64,000 nucleotides of DNA from SXIZ01 sp040079795 (GCA_040079795.1 JBEBJQ010000002.1:1-64000), one strand, 5' to 3'. Shown: positions 1-7,948, numbered from the stretch's first letter. The notes: generated from the sequence alone by a model not told the origin. Numbers and translations: made by a program.

Positions 1-357
1 TATAAATCAAATTAAACATTTTGAATTTATAAGGTTAGGTCGTATTAGTATTTAATCGTAATAAGACCTAATTTCTAAAAGGCGCATCAAAAAGTCAGAG
101 AAACCCTTAATGCTTATCAAAAGTTACCGAATATTAAATTATAGGTAATTTATCCATCAAGATTAATGCTCTAATCCATGAGACCCTACTAGGATAATCC
201 AGTGGGCTCAGTACCCTATCTTTCTCAAGCCAGTTTTTACAAAATATCAACATAATCCTAGTGATATTAAAGAACAAAGTTTAACCATTCCTTACAAATT
301 CTAAATGTTTCAGAAAACAAAACAGATTGATCGCAACAAATTCAAATTCGGCTATTA
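1..357. other. AT-rich region without a recognised gene
   Basis: No convincing coding frame, RNA or repeat is seen. The stretch is AT-rich and ends at the start codon of the sensor-kinase-like gene, so it presumably contains that gene's promoter, but no clear -35/-10 pair or sigma-54 site was recognised. Confidence 0.5.
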
Positions 358-1674
358 ATGAACTCAGTAACACCAATAGACCAACTCAAATTATTGTACA
401 CATTACTAACGCATCAAATTGAGCTAAAAAGCCAAAGCGATGAGCCACCTGCAACAATTAACAATACAGGAATAGCGCCGTTACCTTATTATTTAGAATT
501 ATTCGATTGTGCCCCAATCAGTTACTTTGTCCTCGACATAGCCAGCCGTATTATTCAAACTAATTTCTGTGGTGCAGATTTGCTGGAGATAGAACGCGGC
601 AAGCTTTTAGGATTAACTTTCATATCTAGGGTTGCCAATGAATATCAAAGTCTCTTTATTCACTTTCTGGAAGCCGCATTTAGTAGTACTGATAAACAAA
701 CCTGCGAAATAAGTTTAATAAGTGACAATACCTTCAGCGCGAACAGCACAAAATGGATCCGTATTGAAGCACAGGCCAACTTGATGAAAAAAACCTGCTT
801 AGCTGCAATTTTAGATATCAGCAAAGAAAAACAGATTGAGTATGAATTACACCAAAAAGCCCTCTTATCAAACAATAAAAATCAATATATAAAACAACTT
901 ATTACCAAGCATAAAACTGAACTGGCCTGGGTAAAAGCGGCATCCGCCCACTCTAATAAGTGTATGTTATTAGCCAACATGAGTTACGAAACCCGCACCG
1001 TTATGCAAACTATTGTCGGCTTTGCTTACCTGTTGCGCAACACAACAAAAGCGCCAGAACAGCTTAGGTTTCTGGAAAAAATTGATGCCGCCGCACAGCA
1101 TTTATTATCGGTTATCAATAATATTTTAGATATTTCAAAAATTGAAATGGGGTACTTAGAATTAATGCAGGACAATTTTTGCATAGCAGATATTTTATAT
1201 CCTGTAAGGGACGAACTTACCCCTTTAGCGACCGCCAAAAATATAACACTTAAAATAACGCATGATACTGTAACACATCCGCTGCAAGGCGACCTCACGC
1301 GGCTCCGGCAAATAGTGTTTAATTATTTAAATAATGCCATAACCTTTACCAATCAAGGTAATATCTGGCTTAAAGTAAAATTGCAGGAAGAAAATACAGC
1401 CGGTTTTATGCTGAAATTTGAAGTGAAATATTCTGGCAAAGGCACTAACGAGAAGGCAATCTTTAGCCTGTTTGAATCTTTTATACAAGCCGACTATTCA
1501 AGCGTCGTTGGACACAATACAACAGAACTGGGATTAGTAATCAACCATTACCTGATAAAAATTATGGGCGGTGATTTTGGGGTAGAAAATCTACCAAACC
1601 AGGGAAATTTTTTCTGGTTTACCGTGAAGTTGATGCGCACACAAATGATTTCACAAGCCAATCAATTGTATTAA
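358..1674 (+). CDS. PAS-domain sensor histidine kinase, degenerate
   Basis: A 438-aa cytoplasmic protein laid out like a PAS-HisKA-HATPase kinase. A PAS-like domain spans about residues 45-155, a coiled linker 156-200, a dimerisation segment 200-262 and a GHKL-type ATPase fold 290-425. Key residues are lost. The phosphoacceptor box, normally SHE.RTP, reads MSYETRT, so the histidine is Tyr210. The G1 box reads EVKYSGKGT with Tyr358 where the ATP-binding Asp should be. The G2 box reads NTTELGL instead of GTGLGL. The N box (FNYLNNA, Asn322) survives. No transmembrane segment or receiver domain is visible. It stands alone with no response regulator next to it. The reading frame is intact, so it may act as a non-catalytic sensor or scaffold; recent decay is the alternative. 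Confidence 0.75.
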   Translation: MNSVTPIDQLKLLYTLLTHQIELKSQSDEPPATINNTGIAPLPYYLELFDCAPISYFVLDIASRIIQTNFCGADLLEIERGKLLGLTFISRVANEYQSLFIHFLEAAFSSTDKQTCEISLISDNTFSANSTKWIRIEAQANLMKKTCLAAILDISKEKQIEYELHQKALLSNNKNQYIKQLITKHKTELAWVKAASAHSNKCMLLANMSYETRTVMQTIVGFAYLLRNTTKAPEQLRFLEKIDAAAQHLLSVINNILDISKIEMGYLELMQDNFCIADILYPVRDELTPLATAKNITLKITHDTVTHPLQGDLTRLRQIVFNYLNNAITFTNQGNIWLKVKLQEENTAGFMLKFEVKYSGKGTNEKAIFSLFESFIQADYSSVVGHNTTELGLVINHYLIKIMGGDFGVENLPNQGNFFWFTVKLMRTQMISQANQLY

Positions 1675-1683
1675 TTAAAAAAC

Positions 1684-1728
1684 TTAACCTAACAGTTACT
1701 GGCTTTTAGGAAGTGTCTGTTAGGTTAA
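1684..1728. repeat. 12-bp perfect inverted repeat after the kinase-like gene
   Basis: TTAACCTAACAG at 1684-1695 is repeated inverted at 1717-1728 with a 21-nt loop. It lies 10 bp after the stop codon of the upstream gene. There is no good U tract, so it could be a weak terminator, a mobile-element scar or an operator-like palindrome. Confidence 0.5.
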
Positions 1729-1997
1729 AACTATCCTAGAAATTTTTCCCTCCAAGCAGCTTTCGAAGCCAGTAATGTTGTCAGTCTTTCCCAAACGCCA
1801 CGAAAAAGGCCAACTAATGCCATAAGACACCAAGATAGTACAAACAGCCCTGCACACCTGACATGAAGTCAATCTAATTTAGTCGGGTATGACACTGGCA
1901 TATAAGCCCAATACTACAAGGCATAATGACGCTAACTGAGTACTAGATGAAAGCCAATAACCCCACAGTATGTACACCGTCATAGGAGTTGCGTTTT
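1729..1997. other. Non-coding stretch between the kinase-like and lectin genes
   Basis: No gene is supported here. Around 1796-1810 there is a short segment resembling part of the attC-like hairpin at 2577-2718 (cgccacgaaaaaggc), so this may be a decayed relative of that element. Nothing else was recognised. Confidence 0.4.
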
Positions 1998-2546
1998 TTA
2001 AGCTTGTTTTCGATTGCGGCGCCCAAAACCAATCAAACCTAAAATAGCTGAGCCGAATAACCACACCGCACCTGGAACAGGAATAGCGCTAACGGCTTCA
2101 TATTCAACAAAATAACTACTTGTATAGCCAGAATTATTAAAAATATCATTCCAAGTACCGTTCTCCCATGTCATTAAATAACTTTCACCTCCGCAACAGT
2201 TATTAGGTTCTTCGACCGCCCAGTTAGTGTAAGAAAAACTTTCACCTGTGACCCACTGCCAAGTTCCTTCTGTAAGTTCATCGGTAGCGCCTAAATAACC
2301 AAGGGCAGAAGAAACATTGGTATAAAGAAAAGCGTTTTCATCAGCATCCGAAATAGTCGCTAAATGCCCAGATAAATCAAGGTAAGTTAGGCTTTCAGCT
2401 TGGTTTTTAGCGGTATTCCAATCAATCGAACCTGTGTTTATAAAGTCATACCAGTGCCCATTTGCAGGGTTCTGTACCGGCGCAGCATTAGCAATTCCAA
2501 TTGAGCCGATAAAAGCAATGCTGCTCCACAAGGTTTTTGTTTTCAT
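1998..2546 (-). CDS. Secreted C-type-lectin-like protein with PEP-CTERM anchor
   Basis: The 182-aa protein has an N-terminal signal peptide (MKTKTLWSSIAFIGSIGIANA). A C-type-lectin-like domain follows at about residues 28-150, with the family hallmarks: an ATISD segment, a WxWVTGE-like segment, TNW...EPNN and a W.WND-type core (WENGTWND). The C-terminal 27 residues are VPVPGAVWLFGSAILGLIGFGRRNR: a PEP-like VPVPGA motif, one hydrophobic helix and a basic tail. This is the PEP-CTERM sorting signal processed by exosortase (EpsH/XrtA systems) in polysaccharide-producing bacteria. The likely role is an exported glycan-binding surface protein. It is a single gene with an attC-like hairpin just upstream. 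The exosortase is not in this window. Confidence 0.85.
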   Translation of the reverse strand: MKTKTLWSSIAFIGSIGIANAAPVQNPANGHWYDFINTGSIDWNTAKNQAESLTYLDLSGHLATISDADENAFLYTNVSSALGYLGATDELTEGTWQWVTGESFSYTNWAVEEPNNCCGGESYLMTWENGTWNDIFNNSGYTSSYFVEYEAVSAIPVPGAVWLFGSAILGLIGFGRRNRKQA

Positions 2547-2576
2547 ATCATTTACCTCAAGAATAGAGCAGAAGGG

Positions 2577-2718
2577 GCGCTGCCGAAACGCCTACAGTAA
2601 ATCTAAGGGAAACGCCTTTCACGGAAGACAAACGAAGCCACCAAAGCCGGACTTATTACAAACCTTCAAAACCGCCACGAAAAGGCGCGTCCCGCTTAAG
2701 CGTAATATTAGGCAGCAC
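2577..2718 (-). repeat. attC-like (integron recombination site-like) imperfect hairpin
   Basis: The element lies between the stop of the SRPBCC gene and the start of the lectin gene. Outer arms GCGCTGCC (2577-2584) and GGCAGCAC (2711-2718) are inverted. Inner arms at about 2602-2624 and 2675-2700 are also inverted over more than 20 bp with a few bulges. On the minus strand the element contains CTTAAGCGGGACGCGCC, which resembles the arm of many attC sites. The core heptamers RYYYAAC/GTTRRRY are not cleanly conserved and no integrase is in the window, so this could be another hairpin repeat. Confidence 0.35.
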
Positions 2719-2724
2719 TTTTTG

Positions 2725-3168
2725 TTAGTCCGGAATGTCAGGTTCAACAAGCTTGGCAAGTTGTTCCATGGACTCTTGCCACCCGAGATAGCACATTTCG
2801 ACCGGAATCGCGCTTGGTATCCCCTCTTGGACGATATTGATATCGGTGCCGCAGGATACTTGCTTTAGCACGACAGTGACCTGCATTTCGCCGAGGAGAT
2901 TAGGGTCATCAAACTTATCAACATATCTGATGCGCTCGAAAGGCAGCAATTCGAGATATTTGCCGCCAAAGGAATGTCCATTTCCTGTAGCGAAGTTCGT
3001 GAATGACATCTTGAATGTGCCATCCATTCGTGCATCCAGATGGTGAACTTTGCAAGTAAAGCCGTAGGGAGGCAACCATTTTGCCATTGCACCAGCGTCC
3101 AAGAACGCTTTGTAGACATTCTCCGGTTTAGTCTGAAGGACACGATGGATTTTTACAGTACCTGTCAT
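2725..3168 (-). CDS. SRPBCC (AHSA1/START-like) family protein
   Basis: A 147-aa single-domain protein of the SRPBCC helix-grip fold. Its N-terminus (KIHRVLQTKPENVYKAFLD...KWLPPYGFTCKVHHLDARMDGTF) and its C-terminus (GWQESMEQLAKLVEP) match the AHSA1/polyketide-cyclase-like layout with a hydrophobic ligand cavity. The specific ligand or activity cannot be read from sequence. A good purine-rich Shine-Dalgarno (aggag, in reverse complement) precedes the start at 3168. The gene ends just before the attC-like hairpin, so it could be a captured gene cassette; that is inference. Confidence 0.8.
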   Translation of the reverse strand: MTGTVKIHRVLQTKPENVYKAFLDAGAMAKWLPPYGFTCKVHHLDARMDGTFKMSFTNFATGNGHSFGGKYLELLPFERIRYVDKFDDPNLLGEMQVTVVLKQVSCGTDINIVQEGIPSAIPVEMCYLGWQESMEQLAKLVEPDIPD

Positions 3169-3546
3169 GATATGAATTCTCCTTTTTAGAACTGGGTATA
3201 TTTCAGGGAATAAAGTGAACTGGAGAGTCGCTATTTTTGATAAAAGATTTTTGTGCGGGGCATCCCCTCAAAAAATCGTCAAAAACGACGCGACGGTTAT
3301 AAGCTGCGCAGCCCTGGCATTTCTGTGTTTCAGGATTAGCACCCTGAAACACGAATAGTTGACGCCGCCTATCGGGATGCCTCTGTCAACGTCAAGCCAC
3401 TCTAATACGACTCAACACCCGACCCTGCGCGGGGTCAGTTTCTTGAAAAAAATGTAAAATACCGTCTAATGTCGGGGGACGTGGCAAGTTACATCATGGC
3501 AATTCCTTGTAAGGAAAATTACTTTGGGTTAATTATACCAGTTCCA
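3169..3546. other. Structured intergenic region with nested inverted repeats
   Basis: No gene is supported. Several inverted repeats are nested: GGCATCCC (about 3259-3266) with GGGATGCC (3374-3381); GTGTTTCAGG with CCTGAAACAC (about 3327-3354); TTGACG with CGTCAA (about 3359-3394); and GACCC/GGGTC near 3421-3436. The arrangement could be a structured RNA or a MITE-like element. No known RNA family was recognised. Confidence 0.4.
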
Positions 3547-3588
3547 TAAAAAAACCGGCTAAGCCCTTAAAGGCTTGGACGGTTTTTG
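3547..3588. terminator. Bidirectional rho-independent terminator
   Basis: An A-run and AAAACCG on the left pair with CGGTTTTT on the right, with an inner AAGCC/GGCTT stem. It lies downstream of the lipoprotein gene at 3646-4197 (minus strand), which it would terminate. Confidence 0.6.
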
Positions 3589-3645
3589 ATTGTAGCGTTG
3601 TTTAACCATGTCTCGGAACCCCTTTACGGTTCCGACTTACTCGCT

Positions 3646-4197
3646 TTATTTTGCCTTACGCAATTTACGTTTACTCTTTTTAATTACCTTTGGGGCGGCC
3701 TCTTCAGGAGGCACCACTGTCTCTTTTGGTGCCGCAGCAGGTTCGGTTTTACTTTGGCTTACCGAGTCCAGCATTTTGCAAAATTCATCTTGAACCGAAT
3801 CAGCAGAAGCGGCAACTCCACCAGAAAGACTAATAATCAGCTCAACGTGAATGCCGCCAGAGGCAGTATCTTGGATCACCGCATTCAACGGTACGGTTTT
3901 ACCTTGACCGGAGGTAACGGTTTGATGGGCGCTAATGATGCCACTTTCTTTGTTGCTGCTTGCAATTTGATAACCACTGGAGGCAATTACTGACACTAAG
4001 CTATCAAAAGCAGCCGCTTTGGACGTTTTAGGGAAGTCTTGAAAGGTTTTAAATTTCTTACCCGCCCAAAATTCACCTTCGGTTGAATAATTGGTAGCGC
4101 AGGCCCGGCTATCTGCGGCTTTACTGGCCGAGCGCTCCATAGCGCAACCGGAAAGCATTGAAACACACACTATAAAAGCAATAATAAATTTATTCAC
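3646..4197 (-). CDS. Putative lipoprotein of unknown function
   Basis: The 183-aa protein starts with a lipoprotein signal peptide (MNKFIIAFIVCVSMLSGCAM); the lipobox is LSGC with acylated Cys18. The mature part has about 110 residues of mixed alpha/beta character (residues 45-145). It ends in a low-complexity Pro/Ala/Glu stretch and a strongly basic tail (KKSKRKLRKAK) that might touch peptidoglycan, nucleic acid or phospholipid heads. No named domain was recognised. It has its own terminator downstream, so it is probably a single-gene unit. Confidence 0.75.
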   Translation of the reverse strand: MNKFIIAFIVCVSMLSGCAMERSASKAADSRACATNYSTEGEFWAGKKFKTFQDFPKTSKAAAFDSLVSVIASSGYQIASSNKESGIISAHQTVTSGQGKTVPLNAVIQDTASGGIHVELIISLSGGVAASADSVQDEFCKMLDSVSQSKTEPAAAPKETVVPPEEAAPKVIKKSKRKLRKAK

Positions 4198-4328
4198 ATG
4201 AGTCCTTTTAATGGGTTAAATTGATGGGTTAAAAAATATAATTTGGTGGATCTGCCAGATTCAAACTTTAAGGTCGGGGTTTTTAATCCCGACCAGCCAA
4301 AGTAGAATCCCAACATTTGTCGCTTCGA

Positions 4329-4361
4329 TGTGTTGGAGTTCGTTGCCTCATCCCAACCTAC
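4329..4361 (-). repeat. Partial copy of the dispersed GTAGGTTGGG hairpin repeat
   Basis: Read on the minus strand, the segment gives GTAGGTTGGGATGAGGCAAC followed by gaactccaacaca. This matches the left half of the repeats at 19191 and 20295 with two changes. The right arm is missing. Confidence 0.7.
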
Positions 4362-4374
4362 CTCTCTGATTGCT

Positions 4375-5025
4375 TTAAAATTTAATGTCTTTGAATATCA
4401 ATTGAAGGACATTTTTAGTTTTGATGTCTGTCAAAAATGGCATAAAAATCGAAATTGAGCTGGAGTTCATATTGATTTTATACACAAAACTAATTTTTAC
4501 CGGAACACTTTGAGATTGAAAAATTGAAGGGGGATTATGCGTGCCAGCCGAATCGTACACATCGCCGAAATAATCTTGACCAAAATTGTCAAGAAGGGAA
4601 CTTACACTATTCCCAAACACATTCGGTATAGTCGAAATTTGATTTGACGAAATTCCGGGGGTATTGATATTGGAATAGCCTTCAGCTAATAATAATCTAT
4701 CCGCTTGATTATTAGTTACCAATATATTACAAATAACAACTCTTTCATATTCGCCATGCGCTCCTTTTGCTATCTCACCGGTTCTGGCACACCCCAAAAA
4801 CCCAACGGTGTAACCTTCTGAGTCAATTTGCTGTTGCGATTGGCCCGGGGCAATTACTGCCGCCTTAGGCTTAGCATCAATTATCGAAAAAGTCCCTTTA
4901 GCCATATCCAGTTTTAGAGTAACGCTATCCCAAAAAGACGCGTCATCGACATTGAAATCCTGCGCCACATAATAACCATCCTTACTGGTGAATTTCCCGC
5001 CCGCTAAACTGAGGCCACTAAACAA
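4375..5025 (-). CDS. Secreted protein of unknown function with frameshifted signal peptide
   Basis: The open frame encodes about 216 aa from a TTG at 5025 and has no recognised domain. The true start seems to be ATG at 5042-5044: translation from there gives MKKNSLFV and then a stop. Removing one A from the five-A run at 5034-5038 gives MKKIVCLFSGLSLAGGKF, a standard start of a signal peptide, and joins the long frame. So the gene as read has a +1 frameshift in codon 4. Possible causes are a real mutation, a slippage-controlled start or an assembly error. The mature protein is Ser/Asn/Asp-rich and looks extracytoplasmic (conserved-looking GFLGCARTGEIAKG and YERVVICNILVTNNQ segments). Confidence 0.55.
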   Translation of the reverse strand: MFSGLSLAGGKFTSKDGYYVAQDFNVDDASFWDSVTLKLDMAKGTFSIIDAKPKAAVIAPGQSQQQIDSEGYTVGFLGCARTGEIAKGAHGEYERVVICNILVTNNQADRLLLAEGYSNINTPGISSNQISTIPNVFGNSVSSLLDNFGQDYFGDVYDSAGTHNPPSIFQSQSVPVKISFVYKINMNSSSISIFMPFLTDIKTKNVLQLIFKDIKF

Positions 5026-5144
5026 ACAAACTATTTTTCTTCATCAACTATTCCTCAGCAATTATTAAAGTAAACCTGCCTTATACCTGCACATTAAGTA
5101 TGCAAATCTTACAACGCTATCGCGTAGCTGGATTATAAAACATT

Positions 5145-5753
5145 TTACTCAATAGCTGCATCGTTTGCCCCCAGCCTGAACTCAGCCATTTCACTATTAT
5201 CAACACGGTCATAGATGTCTTCAACGGACAGTGTTAAGTCAATCGCCTCAAACGCCACGCTGTCCCCCAAAAAATAAAACTCAGACTGCTAATGGTTATT
5301 TTTTCGTAACATCTGCACCCGCACCATATCCTGTTCGATCAACACATACTCTTTCAGTGTAGGCAAGTTAATATATTGCATTAGCTTGGTGGTCAGGTCT
5401 GATTTCTGGGCGGATTTAGATAAAACTTCCACAATTATCACGGGCGATTGTGCAAAATAATCCCCACCCGCAGGTGCTGAACAATCCACCACCACATCAG
5501 GGTAAAAATAATTTTTACCTGCTTTGATTTTAATATCGGACATAAAGGCTTCGCAGGGCTTGCCTTTGAGATGGCTTCTAAACTCACCTAATATGTTAGC
5601 GGTTAAACGGGTGTGATTATTACTCGCGCCTGTCATAGCATACACACGACCATCAACATATTCGTGTTTCACCTCTGCGGTTAGCTCCGAAGCCAGATAT
5701 TCCGCCTCCGTCATACTAATGCCTGCAAACTTTAGGTTGACTTGTGCTGGCAT
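5145..5753 (-). pseudogene. Uma2-family (DUF820) nuclease-like gene with in-frame stop
   Basis: The frame 5289-5753 encodes 154 aa of a Uma2/DUF820 protein, a PD-(D/E)XK-fold family common in multicopy in cyanobacteria and methanotrophs. Visible are KHEYVDGRVYAMTGAS, NHTRLTANILGEFRSHL, the catalytic Asp in FYPDVVVDCS and the Glu in VIIVEVLSKS. It stops at TAG 5289-5291. Directly in frame behind the stop come QSEFYFLGDSVAFEAIDLTL, SVEDIYDRV and 18 more codons, ending at TAA 5145-5147. That is the usual C-terminus of this family. With the one stop suppressed the protein would be about 202 aa, the normal size. So this is a recent nonsense mutation, not a short family member. Confidence 0.8.
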
Positions 5754-5825
5754 GATCGTGTTGCTCCTGACTGTTTTACCGAATGTGCCGTTATTGTTAT
5801 TAAAACCTATTTAAAACACAAGCTT

Positions 5826-6899
5826 TCAGCGAGGCGTGCTTGCAAACAAAAGCGCCACTGCCACAGCGGGGGCGCAGTCTGCGGCAGTCTGCGCTTTTGA
5901 TTCCCTCTCCCTAGGTGAAGAGGGATAAGGGGCTATGGTAATTAATTCATCAAAATCCCGGTACTCATACCCCAACTGCTGCGCCAACTCACGCACTAAA
6001 AACCGTCCGGCACCAGCACCGATAAAGCAACTCTGCTCAGGCAATAAGTCTCGCGCTAACTGCCGGGCTACATTGGCTTTAATCAATTCTAATTGCTGTG
6101 CCCGCAAGGTCTGAGCAAACTCTTGCCATAACGCCATCTCTTCAGGCTTAAAATCATAACCGGTCAAGCGTGACAGCCTTCTGGCACTGGCTAAGACTGT
6201 TTTTTCAGCACCATCTGCCGTAGCCGTATGGTCATGCGTTTCCTGCAATTCGCCGGTAATGCGATACACATCCGCCATGGTGGCAAAATATTCCGCCATC
6301 AATCCTTGCTGCTGACCGTTAAAAAATGCATGTTGCGCAATTGCCATCACTGCGGTACGAATGATACCGGTATACACCAGCTCACCGGAAATTAAGCGCT
6401 GATAATCACTAAAGCCCACTGCCTGCACACGACCCTCTTTAAATACTAAAATATCCGTGGTCGTGCTACCAATATCAATCAACACCCCCTGTTGCTGCTG
6501 AGCGGCAACATAACGGGCAGTGGCAAGCCAATTGGCTGAGGCAATTGCTGTAGTATGCGCTGGCTTTACCTGCCCAGCAGGCAGAAAACCGTCTGTACCT
6601 GCGAAAATATGCACAGTTTCTGCAGGTAACAATTGCACCATCACCGCAATGATTTGTTGAACCCCCGCTTCCCGGTTGGCAAAACAATCTACTAATTCGC
6701 CAGTCATGGTAATAACATGCTTGGCTTGCTTGGTTGCTAAAGCAGCCATCACCAGCGTTACCACCTGATTAAGCTGCTCCAATCCTCGCCATAACAGACA
6801 TGGCTCAAGACAAATCTGCTGCACGACACCTTGCGCATCCAGCAAAGCTGCTTTGACGTGCGCACCACCGATGTCCCACCCAATGATTGCAGGCTGCAT
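5826..6899 (-). CDS. mfnF: MfnF-like hydantoinase/oxoprolinase-fold protein of C1 transfer pathway
   Basis: A 357-aa protein of the ASKHA/hydantoinase-A-like group found only in organisms with methanofuran and tetrahydromethanopterin. The phosphate-1-like loop is at residues 7-14 (GWDIGGAHVKAAL) and the second nucleotide-binding segment is GVLIDIGSTTTDILVF at about 138-153. The family includes the methanogen enzyme that couples the aminomethylfuran to the glutamyltyramine part of methanofuran; in methylotrophs it is annotated as an H4MPT-linked C1 transfer protein. It lies 15 bp downstream of an MfnD-like ATP-grasp gene on the same strand, probably in one operon. The last 30 residues (from about PYPSSPRERES) are encoded by a palindromic intergenic-type repeat at 5903-5924 and are probably not conserved. 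Confidence 0.8.
   Translation of the reverse strand: MQPAIIGWDIGGAHVKAALLDAQGVVQQICLEPCLLWRGLEQLNQVVTLVMAALATKQAKHVITMTGELVDCFANREAGVQQIIAVMVQLLPAETVHIFAGTDGFLPAGQVKPAHTTAIASANWLATARYVAAQQQQGVLIDIGSTTTDILVFKEGRVQAVGFSDYQRLISGELVYTGIIRTAVMAIAQHAFFNGQQQGLMAEYFATMADVYRITGELQETHDHTATADGAEKTVLASARRLSRLTGYDFKPEEMALWQEFAQTLRAQQLELIKANVARQLARDLLPEQSCFIGAGAGRFLVRELAQQLGYEYRDFDELITIAPYPSSPRERESKAQTAADCAPAVAVALLFASTPR
5903..5924. repeat. Palindromic repeat inside the 3' end of mfnF
   Basis: CCCTCT (5903-5908) and AGAGGG (5919-5924) flank CCCTAGGTGA. This is the type of CCCTCTCCCT...AGGGAGAGGG element usually found between genes. Here it is translated as part of the protein tail. Confidence 0.5.
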
Positions 6900-6914
6900 G
6901 ATATTGATTATTCC

Positions 6915-7907
6915 CTAACTTAAAGTAATATCAACCTGAACATTACAAACTGGCTGTATGTCCAATACCTGCTGCCCCATAGCTAAAACCAGCCGGACAA
7001 TATTCAATCCCAACGCCTGATAAATGCCCACATAAGAACTGGTTAAGCGCGGATTAATTTCTACTATCCAGTTCTCTATTTCATCCTGAGTTTGAATAAA
7101 ATCAATTCCTACATAGCCGTGTAACCCCGGAATAGCTTGTGCGACCTTTATAACTAACTGTTGTATCTCTGGCGTAACCGGAAAACTATTGACCTTACAC
7201 CCCAGTAACTTAAAATTGCGATCTTGCACACTCAACACCTGTTCATTAACGCACAGCACCCAACCCTGCCCCTGATAAAACAGACAAGATAAACTCATCG
7301 CCCGCCCCGCAATAAAGGGTTGAATAATAAAATTTTCTGGGTTATCAAGTCTTGCCAAAGTCTCTGCAAAATCCTGGGCAGACTCAACCAGCCAGATTGA
7401 AATACACCCAACACCATCAACCGGCTTAATTACCCATGATCCGTACCGATAGGTCAACTGCCCAGTGATTAAAGCCGTATTAACCGTTGGAATTCCGGCA
7501 GCCTCTAAAACCTGAAAACTGCGCCATTTATCAGCGGTTGCAGTAACTGCTGCTGCGGATGAAGTCAACAAGCGTTTGCCTGCGGCCTCAACTTGTTCAG
7601 TCAAGTTTTGTAAAATACCTAAAAACTCCGGTGCAACCAGCCAAACAGCGTCGACCTTGTCTAACAAACCCTGAAAAGCTTTAATTACATCCGTATCGGC
7701 AGTTATAACAATTGGGGTAACAACATAGCTATCCGCAATCGCCTGGCAACGCCAATCAATCAGTATCGACACCGTTAAAGTATCAATCCGGCTGCAATCA
7801 TCCAACAACGCCCGCAACATCAACTCGCCTTCAGCTAACAGTGACGCGGGTAAGGCCTGTTTATTAAAACCGCCACCGGTAATGTATTCAAAAATGAGTA
7901 ACTTCAA
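6915..7907 (-). CDS. mfnD: ATP-grasp enzyme, MfnD-like (tyramine-glutamate ligase family)
   Basis: A 330-aa ATP-grasp ligase. The N-terminal pre-ATP-grasp region (MKLLIFEYITGGGF, residues 1-14) is characteristic of the group clustered with methanofuran/H4MPT genes. The ATP-grasp core includes YGSWVIKPVDGVGCISIWLV (about 155-174), FIIQPFIAGRAMSLSCLF and the metal-binding segment GYVGIDFIQ...WIVEINPRLTSSYVG (about 265-295). In methanogens MfnD joins glutamate to tyramine in methanofuran synthesis, and the neighbour looks like MfnF, so the pair probably makes the methanofuran side chain used in formaldehyde oxidation. Assignment to MfnD rather than a sister ATP-grasp is by context. Confidence 0.75.
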   Translation of the reverse strand: MKLLIFEYITGGGFNKQALPASLLAEGELMLRALLDDCSRIDTLTVSILIDWRCQAIADSYVVTPIVITADTDVIKAFQGLLDKVDAVWLVAPEFLGILQNLTEQVEAAGKRLLTSSAAAVTATADKWRSFQVLEAAGIPTVNTALITGQLTYRYGSWVIKPVDGVGCISIWLVESAQDFAETLARLDNPENFIIQPFIAGRAMSLSCLFYQGQGWVLCVNEQVLSVQDRNFKLLGCKVNSFPVTPEIQQLVIKVAQAIPGLHGYVGIDFIQTQDEIENWIVEINPRLTSSYVGIYQALGLNIVRLVLAMGQQVLDIQPVCNVQVDITLS

Positions 7908-7948
7908 AACGAAAATATTAACCGCAGCGCTATGATTTTAAGGTTAAC

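Noticed and set aside
2434..2868. 144-codon plus-strand frame across the attC-like hairpin
   Set aside because: It overlaps the starts and ends of two better supported minus-strand genes and has no family features.
3586..3993. 135-codon plus-strand frame opposite the lipoprotein gene
   Set aside because: The opposite strand encodes a lipoprotein with a clear lipobox; this frame is a shadow.
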